Made by a program: the position numbers and the translations under genes
NCBI RefSeq assembly: GCF_007748095.1
Contig: NZ_CP036287.1
Span: forward strand, 3,844,001 to 3,908,000
Direction: 5' to 3'
Origin: Engelhardtia mirabilis
GTDB lineage: Bacteria; Planctomycetota; UBA1135; GCA-002686595
Length of the DNA stretch: 64,000 bases
In this document: piece after piece, positions 9,882 through 21,500 of the stretch
Numbering within the stretch: position 1 is the stretch's first letter
Layout of the letters: each line of letters begins with the position of its first letter
Notes under the pieces: generated by a model
What the model was told of the DNA's origin: nothing
What the model saw: the letters and a program-made list of their open reading frames with translations, nothing else
Databases searched by the model: none

Positions 9882-10539
9882 CCAACTGCCGGCGCTGGCC
9901 GCGGACGATGTCCTTCACCACCTGCGGTTGGTGCTTGTAAGCCTTGACCCCGCCGACCAGATCGAGCAACAGGCGCGTCAGGTCGATCACGTCGTCGCGC
10001 TTGGAGGTCGCCAGGCCGTAGCCGCCCCAGTGGAACAGGTCGAGCACCTTGACCTCGAAGCGCATCCCGCGCCGCCGCACGATCACGTTCTGGTCGTGCA
10101 GGTCCCCGTGGTAGACGTCGGCCGAGTGCATGGCTTCGAGCCCGCAGGCCAGCTCGTGCAGTAGGGCCAGGGCCTCGAAGGTCCCCAGGCGCTGCTTGGG
10201 TTGCTCGGCCACGAACGCCGAGAGGATGCGCCCTTCGACCAGCTCACTGACCAGGGCGGTGATGTGTTGGCCGCGCCAACGCAGGGTCTCGGTGTGGTGG
10301 TACTGGACCACCATCGGCACGTGCCGCAGCCGCTCCAGCTTCAGGGCGTAGCGCGTGATCGCGCGGTCGCGCTCGTTGCGAGCCGGATAGAAGAGCTTCG
10401 CAGCGCGGTGGGCGCCGGTGCGCCGATCGACGACCCGATAGACCTCGCCCTCCCAACCGCCGCCCAGGCGGTCGGCGATCACGTAGCTGTTGCCCAGCAC
10501 GCGGCCAGGCTTGAGGTCGAAGCTCTCGGTAGTCGTCAT
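9820..10539 (-). CDS. Small protein-kinase-fold protein with HGD catalytic loop
   Basis: From the ATG at 10539 the protein has 239 residues and consists of little more than a kinase fold. A glycine loop LGGGWEGEVYRV, a Lys in HRAAKLFYP, a catalytic loop YHGDLHDQNV (HGD instead of HRD, with no Lys two residues later) and VLDLFHWGG in place of DFG are visible. The HGDLHxxN form resembles atypical kinases and aminoglycoside-kinase-like proteins. The essential Asp and Asn are kept, so activity is possible. It is shorter than usual (about 260 residues) and may lack part of the C-lobe. It converges on and overlaps the PP2C gene. TAGTCG lies 11 nt before the ATG. Substrate unknown. Confidence 0.75.
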   Translation of the reverse strand: MTTTESFDLKPGRVLGNSYVIADRLGGGWEGEVYRVVDRRTGAHRAAKLFYPARNERDRAITRYALKLERLRHVPMVVQYHHTETLRWRGQHITALVSELVEGRILSAFVAEQPKQRLGTFEALALLHELACGLEAMHSADVYHGDLHDQNVIVRRRGMRFEVKVLDLFHWGGYGLATSKRDDVIDLTRLLLDLVGGVKAYKHQPQVVKDIVRGQRRQLVSQRFPTVRHLRNHLETVEW

Positions 10540-10550
10540 GACCGTCGGGC

Positions 10551-10556
10551 CGACTA
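10551..10556 (-). promoter_or_regulatory. -10-like box TAGTCG before the small kinase gene
   Basis: On the minus strand TAGTCG is followed by 11 nt and ATG at 10539, the upper end of the short-leader spacing seen elsewhere in the window. Confidence 0.25.
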
Positions 10557-10599
10557 TCGAATCCGCACGCGACGGATCGCGCAAGGAGCAAGCGCCTGC

Positions 10600-11364
10600 T
10601 CAGGGCCGACCGACGCCCGCGGTGAAGATCCTGACCGCCAGGTCCGGAGCGTCGACGCCGCGCCCGACCGCCACGGCGAGGGCGTGTTCGGTGCCCACGT
10701 CGCTGACCTCGAACTGCCAGGCCGAGGGGTCGTCACCGAGCACGGCGTCAAATGCGACATCCACCGGCGCGCCGCACTCGACCTGGAAGGCGAAGGCGTC
10801 CAGCGGCAGGGTGATACCGGTCCCGCGCGCCTTCAGGTAGCTCTCCTTGAGGGTCCAGTAGCGGAAGAAGCGCCGGCGAAAGGCCTGCTCGTCGACCTCG
10901 CGCTCCAGGCGTCCGCGCTCGGCGGGTGCAAATTTGGCGGCGGCCAGCCGGCGCAGGTCGTTCTTGCGCCCGATCCACTCGACGTCGACGCCGATCGCCG
11001 GCACGGTCGAGACCGCCACCGCGACGAGTCCGCGGGTGTGGGACAGATTGAAGGCCAGTCGGCGGGTGTCGGCATCCAGGCCGGGCGTCCTCGGGTCCAC
11101 GTCCGGACGGCCGTGTTCGCCGACCGAGAAACGCCACTGGCGCGGCTCTACGGGCGCGTAGGCCGACAGGGCGCGGCGCACCAGGGCGTGGGCGCTGGTG
11201 TAGGTCACCTGCGGCTCCGGGCGCAGGAAGCGGTCAGCCCGGGCCCGCTCGGCGTCGTCGAGGAGGTCACGCCCGGCCAGCCCGCCCAGGGCCTCGGGGG
11301 AGCCCAGCCAGACCTCGACGGCCCGCTCCAGACGCGCCGGATTCCCCTCGGGGAGGTCGTTCAC
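10600..11364 (-). CDS. 4'-phosphopantetheinyl transferase (Sfp type)
   Basis: The 254-residue protein carries the signature of Sfp-type transferases: NLSHTRGLVAVAVS, IGVDVEWIGRK with the metal-binding Asp residues, and FRYWTLKESYLKARGTG with the catalytic Glu/Lys. These enzymes move phosphopantetheine from CoA to a serine of carrier proteins in fatty-acid, polyketide or nonribosomal peptide synthesis. Two-domain length fits the Sfp class and not the short AcpS class. The GTG start at 11364 lies 14 bp after the stop of the ABC permease gene, so it is the last gene of that operon. No carrier-protein synthase lies in the window, so the target is unknown. Confidence 0.85.
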   Translation of the reverse strand: MNDLPEGNPARLERAVEVWLGSPEALGGLAGRDLLDDAERARADRFLRPEPQVTYTSAHALVRRALSAYAPVEPRQWRFSVGEHGRPDVDPRTPGLDADTRRLAFNLSHTRGLVAVAVSTVPAIGVDVEWIGRKNDLRRLAAAKFAPAERGRLEREVDEQAFRRRFFRYWTLKESYLKARGTGITLPLDAFAFQVECGAPVDVAFDAVLGDDPSAWQFEVSDVGTEHALAVAVGRGVDAPDLAVRIFTAGVGRP

Positions 11365-11378
11365 CGGTGGTCCAGCGG

Positions 11379-12455
11379 CTACTGCCAGCGGAAGCGGCTG
11401 GCTGCGATGGCGAAGCCGACCACGGCCCAGACCGCCAGGACGACGATTTGAGAGGCGACGTCGACGAGACCGGCACCTTCGTTGACGATCGCGCGCAGCC
11501 CGTCGTTCAGGGCCGTGAGGGGCAGCAACCGGATGGCGAAGTGGGTCACCTCGGGGAAGCGCTCGTAGGAGAAGAAGACCCCCGAGAGCATCCACATGGG
11601 GAAGGTCGCGAGGTTCAGCCAGCCATTGGCGGCCTCCACGCTCGAGACCCGCGCCGCGATCATCAGGCCGATGGCTCCGAAGGACGCCGTGCCGAGCAGC
11701 GAGACCAGCGCGAAGGCCGGGACCGATCCGCGGATCACGATGTCGAACACCAGCCAGCCGAAGAGCAGCAGCAGGGCCACCTCGACCACCAGGAACAGCA
11801 CCCGCGACAGGAACGTCGCCAGGATGAAGTGCCAGCGGCGCATGGGCGTCGCGGCCAGGCGTTTGAGCTGCTTGCGCTTGCGGGCCAGGACGATCGAGTA
11901 GCCCACGCCCCACAGCGTCGACGACATCAAGGACATGCCGATGATGCCCGGGAAGAGGAAGTCGATGTACCGGGCGCCGGGGGCGGTCAGATGGACTTCA
12001 CTTGAGGGCAGCAGATCGGAGCGTCCGAGGGCGCGCTGCAGGGCGTCGTCGACGATCACGCGGGCCGCCGCGGAGGCCTCGCGGGTCGGGTCGTACTCGT
12101 AGACCAGGGCCCGCGAATCGCCCTGCGCGGCCCGCACCACCAGGTCCACCGCGCCGATCCGCAGGGCGCGTGCGGTCTCGACCTCGCCGTCCGCCACCAG
12201 GTCGATCAGGGCCTCCGTGGACCCCTCGCCGTCGATCGCGGACAGGCCCTGGACCAACCAGGCCGGCGCCTGCGGCTCCAGACCGACGCGCGGCAGGGTG
12301 CGGCCCCGTTCGCGGAAGGCCAGGCCCAGGGCGAGGGCCAGGATGACCGGGAACCCGAAGGCCCAGAAGACCGCACCCGGCTCGCGGATGAACTCGCGGA
12401 AGCGGGCCACGGTCAGCTCGACGACCGGGTTGGGTTGGCGCGAGGCGTCAGCCAT
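11379..12455 (-). CDS. ABC-2 type exporter permease
   Basis: This 358-residue protein has one N-terminal membrane helix (about 25-45), a roughly 130-residue extracytoplasmic domain, and then five to six helices in the C-terminal half (for example FLFPGIIGMSLMSSTLWGVG, VVEVALLLLFGWLVFDIV, MWMLSGVFFSYERFP). That is the ABC-2 layout (YhgE/NatB-like) of exporters for drugs, lipids or polysaccharides. Its ATG overlaps the end of the ATPase gene by 8 bp, so the two form one translationally coupled transporter. The substrate cannot be told from sequence. Confidence 0.82.
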   Translation of the reverse strand: MADASRQPNPVVELTVARFREFIREPGAVFWAFGFPVILALALGLAFRERGRTLPRVGLEPQAPAWLVQGLSAIDGEGSTEALIDLVADGEVETARALRIGAVDLVVRAAQGDSRALVYEYDPTREASAAARVIVDDALQRALGRSDLLPSSEVHLTAPGARYIDFLFPGIIGMSLMSSTLWGVGYSIVLARKRKQLKRLAATPMRRWHFILATFLSRVLFLVVEVALLLLFGWLVFDIVIRGSVPAFALVSLLGTASFGAIGLMIAARVSSVEAANGWLNLATFPMWMLSGVFFSYERFPEVTHFAIRLLPLTALNDGLRAIVNEGAGLVDVASQIVVLAVWAVVGFAIAASRFRWQ

Positions 12456-13374
12456 CCCTCAGGTCCTTGCCGGTGAGGTGCAGGAAGACGTCGTCCAGGG
12501 TCGCGCGGTGGGTCGCCAGCTCGAGCAGGCGCGCCCCGCTCGACTCGATCAGCGCCAGGGCCGCGGGCAGGACCTGGGCCACGTCCTCCACCCGCAGCAC
12601 GTCGTGCTCGCCGCGCCGCTCGGCCGAGCTCACGCCGGCCAGGCCGCCCAGGTCCACCGCCACATCGGTCCGCAGCCGGATCACCTGACTGGCGCCCAGG
12701 TTGGCGATCAGCCCGTCCGGGGTGCCCTCGGCGATCACTTTGCCGGCGTCCATGATCGCCAGGCGGTGGCACATCTGGGCCGCCTCCTCCATGTAGTGGG
12801 TGGTCAGGATGACCGTGCCGCCGTCGTCCAGATAGCGCCCGATGACATCCCACAGCCGCCGCCGGGCCTGGGGGTCGAGGCCGGTGGTCGGCTCGTCCAG
12901 GAATAGCAGCTCGGGGTCGCTGACCAAGGCACAGGCCACCGCCAGGCGCTGGCGCTGCCCGCCCGAGAGGTTCGACACCCGCGTGCCGCGCTTGGGGCCC
13001 AGGTCGACGAGGTCCAGCACCTGGTCGACGGTGCGACCCTGGCGGTAGAAGCTGCGGAACAGCCGCGTGACCTCGGCCACGGTGAGCTTGTCGGCCAGCT
13101 CGGTCTCCTGCAGCGCCACGCCGATGCGCTCGCGGATCTCGTCGTCGCGGCCGGTGCCCCAGCTCAGACCCAGCACCACGACCTCGCCCGAGGTCGGCGC
13201 CTGCAGGCCTTCGAGGATCTCGACCGTGGTGGTCTTGCCCGCGCCGTTCGGGCCCAGGAGCCCGAAACACTCGCCCCGCCGCACCTCGAGGTCCACGCCG
13301 CGCACGGCTTCGACCTCGCCGAAGTGCTTCACGAGCCCCCGGACGAGGAGGGCGCAGTCCGAATCGTCTGCCAT
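12448..13374 (-). CDS. ABC transporter ATP-binding protein (ABC-2/NatA type)
   Basis: The 308-residue protein has Walker A GPNGAGKTTT, Q-loop, signature LSGGQRQRLAVACAL, Walker B LLFLDEPTTGLDP and the switch His in ILTTHYMEEA. After residue 225 comes a C-terminal extension (DUF4162-like) typical of ABC-2 exporters. It powers the permease encoded directly downstream with an 8-bp overlap. The ATG at 13374 is the start that puts the first strand of the nucleotide-binding domain at residue 8; longer readings run into the hairpin repeat. It is the first gene of the exporter/phosphopantetheinyl transferase operon. Confidence 0.88.
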   Translation of the reverse strand: MADDSDCALLVRGLVKHFGEVEAVRGVDLEVRRGECFGLLGPNGAGKTTTVEILEGLQAPTSGEVVVLGLSWGTGRDDEIRERIGVALQETELADKLTVAEVTRLFRSFYRQGRTVDQVLDLVDLGPKRGTRVSNLSGGQRQRLAVACALVSDPELLFLDEPTTGLDPQARRRLWDVIGRYLDDGGTVILTTHYMEEAAQMCHRLAIMDAGKVIAEGTPDGLIANLGASQVIRLRTDVAVDLGGLAGVSSAERRGEHDVLRVEDVAQVLPAALALIESSGARLLELATHRATLDDVFLHLTGKDLRDG

Positions 13375-13450
13375 GCGCGGATGCTCGGCGGGCCGAGGGC
13401 GCACAGAGTGCCGGCCGCCTCCACGTGGCACCAGCCCCTGGCCGGGTGCA

Positions 13451-13585
13451 GTTCCGTAGGCGTTCGTACGGTGCCAGGCAGAAAACCGCCGCCTATTCGG
13501 GAGCCGATCTGCCCCCTTCGGCGGCAGATCGGCTCCCGAATAGGCGGCGGTTTTATGCCTGGCACCGTACGAACGCCTACGGAAC
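13451..13585. repeat. Long inverted repeat (63-bp arms, one mismatch, 9-nt loop)
   Basis: Arms at 13451-13513 and 13523-13585 are complementary except at one position. Each arm contains the 11-mer CGTACGGTGCC or its complement, at 13465-13475 and 13561-13571. The same 11-mer is found in a second long hairpin at 63180-63302. The element lies between divergently transcribed genes (ABC exporter and SLC13 transporter), so it is not a simple terminator. It looks like a small mobile palindromic element (REP/REPIN- or MITE-like); no transposase is present in the window. Confidence 0.9.
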
Positions 13586-13669
13586 GCCACGGCAGACCAG
13601 GGACGCGTCTGGCCCCCCCGCCACGGGCACGCTACGGTTGCTGCGCGCGACCCGCGTGCACCCCTCCCC

Positions 13670-15478
<1,809 letters not shown>

Positions 15479-15542
15479 CCATCGGCCGAGCCTCGTTCCG
15501 CTCTCGAGCCGCCTCGCCCTCGTGGGCCAGGTGAACGCTCGT

Positions 15543-15548
15543 TAGAGT
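15543..15548 (+). promoter_or_regulatory. -10 box TAGAGT before the DUF4011/helicase gene
   Basis: TAGAGT ends 25 nt before the ATG at 15574. It overlaps the alternative GTG start at 15547, which would therefore not be within a transcript from this promoter. Confidence 0.35.
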
Positions 15549-15573
15549 GCCCCAGCGGCGCGACCGCCGGCCC

Positions 15574-18500
15574 ATGGACACCGAACACGACCCCGACCAG
15601 GAGCCGACGCGGGCGTCGGCCGACCCGACCCGCGGACCCGTCGAGGCCGGACCGTCACCGTCTGGGCCACGGCCCGCCGGCGGCGAGGATCCGGACAACC
15701 GGAGTTCGGGATCGAGCGCGGCAGGAGCGGAGGGTTCGGCGAACGACGGCCCCACGAGCGGAGCGCTCGAGTTGCGTCCCCCGCCGGCGCCGGTGGTGAG
15801 GGTCGAGCTCACCGTCGCCCCGCGGGTGCACTTCGCGCTGGAGCAGAACGGGATGCCGCTGGTCCGTCGACTGCGGATCGAGCACCTCGGCGAGCGGGCC
15901 CTGCACGACGTGGTCGCCACCGTGACCCTCGGCGGCGAGCGCGCGGAACCGCTGGAGCTGCGCCTCGATCGCCTGGACCCCGGCGGCGTGTGGGAGGTCG
16001 ACGACCTGGCCCTGCGCCTGGACCCCGAGCGACTGCGGGCCCAGGAGGAGCGCGAGATCACGGAGTTGCAGGTCCAGGTGCAGGCCCGGCGCGGGGTCGT
16101 CGGTGGCGCCGGCGCGCGGGTCGAGATCCTGGCCTGGAACGAATGGCCGGGACTGGGCTTTGCGCCCGAGCTGACCGCGGCCTTCGTGCTGCCCAACCAC
16201 CCGTCGCTCGACGTGGTGCTGACCCGCGCGGCGGAGCACCTCTCCGCGGCCACGGGTTCGCCCTCCCTCGACGGCTACCAGAGCGCGGGACGACAACTGG
16301 CGATCGTGGCGGCGGTGTGGGCGGCCCTGGCCGAGCGCGGCATCGTCTATGCCGAGCCGCCGGCCAGTTTCGAGCGCGACGGACAGAAGGTCCGCCTGCC
16401 CCACCGGGTGCTCTCGGGAGGCCTGGGCACTTGCCTGGACCTGAGCCTGCTCGCTGCCGCTGCCCTCGAGCAGGCCGGTCTGCACCCACTGGTGGTGTTC
16501 CTGCGTGGGCACGCCTTGGTCGGCGTGTGGATGGGCGACGAGAGCTTCCCGGAGGCGGTCGTCGAAGATCCCTTGCGCCTTCGCAAGCGGGTGCAGATCG
16601 GTGCCATCGCGGTGCTCGAAGCCACCGGCCTGGCCCAGCGGCCGGCGTCGACCCTGGCCCAAGCGCGTGAGGCGGCGGGCCGCCGACTGGACGACCTCGA
16701 GTCCTTCGAGTGCGTGATCGACGTGCGCGCCGCGCGGCGCGTGGGGATTCGTCCCCTCGCCACGCGTATCACGGACGAGGGCGAGGTGCCGGAGGTTGGC
16801 GATCCGGTGCGCATCGCGATGGAGGCCGAGCTGTCGACCGCGGTCCGTCCGCTCGCTGCCGCGCCTGCCTTGTCGCGCCCGATCGAGGCCCCGACGACGC
16901 AGGAGCCCCAAGCCTCCGCCGACCGACGGCTCGCGAGTTGGAAGCGGCGGCTGCTCGATCTGTCCCTGCGCAATCGTCTGCTGAACTTCCGCGAGAGCAA
17001 GCGCACCGTGCCCCTGACCTGTGCCGACGTGGCCGGGCTCGAGGGCGCCCTGGCCCGCGGCGGGAGTTTCGCGCTCTTGGCCGCGGACGACCACGCGCGC
17101 ACGCCGTCGTCCTCCAGCGGCGCAGCGGGCGAAGCACACCGGGCCTACCTGGCCGAGGAACTCGCGGCGGGCCGATTGCGCGTGCCCCTGGGCGCGGACG
17201 AACTCGAGAAGCGCCTGCGTGAAGTGCACCGCGGCGCGCGTCTGGCCCTGGAGGAGTCCGGCGCGGGCACCCTCTACCTGGCCCTCGGTTTCCTCGAGTG
17301 GCGCGACGCCGCGGCGCCGGAGCGGCTCCTGCGCGCGCCCCTGCTGCTGCTGCCGATGGAGCTCGAACGCCTGCCCCTGGGCCGCGGCTGGCGCCTGCGC
17401 GGAGCCGACGAGGAGCCGCGCATCAACGACAGCCTGCTCGAGAAGCTCGCCGCCGACTTCGGGCTCGATCCGGCACCCCTGGCCCGACTCACCGAGGACG
17501 ACGCCGGTCTGGACGTGCCCGCCGTACTCAAGCGCTGGCGCGAGACGATCCTCGATCGCGACGGCTGGGACCTGGTCGAGGAGGCCTGGGTCGGCCTGTT
17601 CTCCTTCGCGAAGCTCGTGATGTGGCGCGACCTCGAGGCGCGGCGCGACGAGCTGCTCGAGAGTCGCTCGGTGCGCTTCCTGGTGGAGCGCCCGGATGAG
17701 GCCTTCGACGACGGCAGCGCCTTCCCGTCGCCGCGGCAGTTCGACGCGAACCAGCCGCTCGAGGACCTGTTCCTGCCCCTGGACTCGGACTCCTCGCAGA
17801 TGACCGCGGTGCTCGCCGCCGCCCAGGGCCGCACGTTCGTGTTGGAGGGTCCACCGGGGACCGGCAAGAGCCAGACGATCACCAACTTGATCGCCAACGC
17901 GCTCGGTCAGGGCAAGCGCGTGCTGTTCGTGGCCGAGAAGCGGGCCGCCCTAGAGGTCGTCAGGCGACGACTCGAAGCGATCGGCCTGGGGCCCTTCTGC
18001 CTCGAGCTGCACTCGAACAAGATCGCCAAGCGCGAGGTCGTGGCGCAGCTCGGGCGCGCCTTGGACGCGGCGGCGGCAGCGGGTATCGATCCGCGGGCAG
18101 CCTTGGCCACGCCACTGGCCCGCGTACGCGACGAGTTGGCCTCCCACGCCGACGCGCTGCACGGGCGCGGGCCCCTGGGTCGCTCGCTGTTCGAGGTGCT
18201 CGGCCGACTGCTCGCGCTGGACGAGGCGCCGCGCGTCGCGATTCGCCTGAGCGACCCGGCGGCCCTCGGCGCCGAACAGCTGCGCGATCTCGTGGCGCGG
18301 GCCGAGGACCTGGCGCGAGCCGCGGACCTGGCCGAGCCGGGCGCCGACCATCCCCTGGACGCGATCCATCGCACGGAGCTCGGTCCGGCGGCGCGGGCCG
18401 AGGTCGAGTCCGCCTGTGCGCACCTGCGCGGTCCCCTGGCGGAGCTGTGCGCAGCCGCGCGAGAGCCGTTGCAGGCCCTCGGCCTGTGGACCGACCACGG

Positions 18501-21500
18501 ACCGGGACCGCAACCCTTCGACCCGTCGGGCGCGCAGATCGCGGCGGCCCTGGAGCTGGCCGAGTTGCTCGCCGCGGGGCCGGACCCGGGCGCGGCCCTC
18601 CTTTCGGAACCCGGATGGGAGGCCGCGGCGGCCAGGCTCACCGACGCGATCGGGCGCGCCGAGCAAGCCCTCGCCAGGCGTGCGAGCTTGCTAGCCCGCT
18701 GGGACGAGCGGCTCCTGGAACGCGACACGGCCGCGCTCCTGGACCGCGTCGAGGCCATCGGTCGTCGCTCGGTTCTCACGCGCTGGTGGGTCGCGCGCGG
18801 TCTGCGCGCGGAGCTGCGTCCCCTGCGTCGGGCCAGCGAGGTTCCGGGCCTGGTCGAGCTGGCCGGGGAGTTGCGCGAAGCCCGGGCACTGCTCACCGAA
18901 GAGGCCGAACTTGCCCGCACCGAAGCCGCGCGGCTCCTCGGTACCGGCTGGAATCGCGACGGCGAAGCCTTGCGCCTCGCGCGCTCGCGCGTCGAGCGCG
19001 CCGGTCGCCTACGCGCGATGCTGGCGGCCCTCGGCGGCGCCGACGTGGAGCGCACCGCGCGACTGCGGACGCGCTGGTGCGAACTCGGCGGACCCCAGCG
19101 GGACCTGCTCGCCCCCGGTGAGCCCCTGGCGATTGCGTTCACGAACCTGGCGCAACGGCGCGCAGCCTTCGAAACACCCTGGGCGGCCCTGGCCCGACTG
19201 CTCGCCATCGACGCGGCCGCCGTGCGTGGCACGCGCGACGAGTTGCCGCTCGGTCTCGGCGTGGACAGGCTGCTCGACGCCCTGCGTGACGCGGGCGCGC
19301 GCCTGCGCGATTGGTGCCTGTGGCAGGCCGCGCGGGCCGCGGCGCGCCCGACGGTCCTGGCGCCCATCGTCGAGGCCCTCGACCGCGGCCAGCTCGATCC
19401 GGTCCAGACCCCTGGCGCCTGCGAGCGCTCCCTGCTCGAGGCCTGGACCATCGCAAAGGTGGAAGCCGACGACGGCTTGCGACGCTTCCACGGAGTGGAG
19501 CACGGTGGCCGGGTGGCGCGCTTCGAGCGCCTCGATCGCGATTGGTTGATCGCCACCCGCCAAGCCCTCGCGGCGCAACTCGCGGCCGCGATTCCGAGCG
19601 CGGGCGACGCGACCTCCCCCAACAGCGAGGTCGGCATCCTCCAGCGCGAGCTACGCAAGAAGCGCGGCCACCTGCCCGTGCGCCGACTGGTCGAGCGCCT
19701 GCCCAGGCTCCTGCCGCAGCTCGCCCCCTGCGTCCTGGCCAGTCCCCTCTCCACGGCGCAGTTCCTGGACGCCGGGCTGGCGCGCTTCGACCTGGTCGTG
19801 TTCGACGAGGCCTCGCAGATCCCGGTCTGGGACGGGGTGGGCGCCATGGCCCGCGGCCTCGCCGCGGTAGTCGTGGGCGACAGCAAGCAGCTTCCGCCGA
19901 CGAGCTTCTTCAGCGTCGGCGACGACGACGAGTTCGATGCGGACCCCGACTACGAAGAGCTCGAGAGCCTCTTGGACGAGTGCGTTGCGGCGCGCCTGCC
20001 GCGCCTACGCCTGGGCTGGCACTACCGCAGTCGCCACGAGAGCCTGATCGCCTTCTCGAACGCGCGCTACTACGAGGGCAGTCTGGAGACCTTCCCCGCG
20101 CCCGGCGGCACACGCGCTGGTTTGGGCCTGCGCTGGCACCACGTGGCGGCGGGCGTGTACGACCGCGCCGGCACGCGCACCAATCGGATCGAAGCCGAAG
20201 CCCTGGTGGCGCGCACCGTGGAGCTGCTGGAGGCCAGCGACCCCGCCAGCGACTCGGCGCCCAGCGTCGGCATCGTGGTCTTCAGCCTGCCGCAGCAGCA
20301 TCTGGTGGAGGAACTGCTCGAAGTCGCCCGCGACGGGCGCGCCGACCTGGACCCATGGTTCGACACCGCGCGCCTCGAACCGGTGCTGGTCAAGAACCTC
20401 GAGAACGTCCAGGGCGACGAGCGCGACGTGATCCTGCTCGGCGTCGGCTACGGGCCGGATCCGACGGGCCGCATGAGCATGAACCTCGGGCCGCTCAACC
20501 GCGCCGGGGGCGAGCGCCGCCTGAATGTCGCGATCACCCGCGCGCGGCGGGCGCTCGAGGTCTTCTCGAGCTTCAGCCCCGAGCGGATCGACCTGCGCCG
20601 AACGGGTGCCGCGGGGGTGCGCGACCTCAAGAGCTACCTGGAGTTCGCCAGCGGTGGGCAACTGCCCCACGGGAACGTCGAGGGCAATACGGTCCCCACC
20701 GATGGGGTCGCCGAGCGCCTGGCCGCCGCCCTGCGCGCGCGGGGTCATCGGGTCGCGCAACGGGTGGGCTGCTCGACCTTCCGCGTGGACCTCGCTGTGG
20801 CGTCGCCCGAGGACGCGGAGCGCTACGACTTGGGCCTCTTGCTCGATGGCGCTGGCTACGCCTCCGGCGCCACGGTGCGCGATCGCGACCGGCTGCGCGG
20901 ACAGGTCTTGGCGGCACTGGGCTGGAACCTGGAGCGCGCTTGGAGCCTCGACGTCTGGACTGATCTCGCGGGGTTGGTGGATCGGCTCGAGTCGCGCCTG
21001 GAGAGCCTGCGCGCCGCGCCCCGTATCGATCCCGAGGTGGTCGAAGGGATGGAGCCGGATCAGGTGCGCGAGGCCGAAGCGTCGACGGGCGACTCTCCAG
21101 AGCGCGAGGATGACGGGAACTTCTCGGTCGATGCGAACGACGACACCACGCGCATCCGTTCGGCACCTCCCGCTGGGCCGGTTCCCGAGCTGGCGCCCGA
21201 AGAACCGAAGCCAGCTCCCGGTGCAGGCACCGCGGCAATCGGCGACTACGTCCCAGCGAAGCTGCGCTCGCGGGTCTCGCGCTCCGAGCACTTTTACGCA
21301 GCGAGCGAAGTGCCGCGGCTGGCGGAAGCCCTGGGCCAGGTGCTCGAGGCCGAGGCTCCGGTGCACTTCGAGCTGGCCGCACGACGCGTGGCCACCGCCT
21401 GGGGCGTCAAGCGCGTCACCCGGCGCGTGCTCGAGCACCTGACCGGTGCCCTCGCGGCCCTACCGCGCACGCCAGTCGAGCTGCACGGTTTCCTGTGGAC

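Noticed and set aside
13451..13585. Rho-independent terminator
   Set aside because: It lies upstream of both flanking genes, has arms far longer than a terminator and no T tract.
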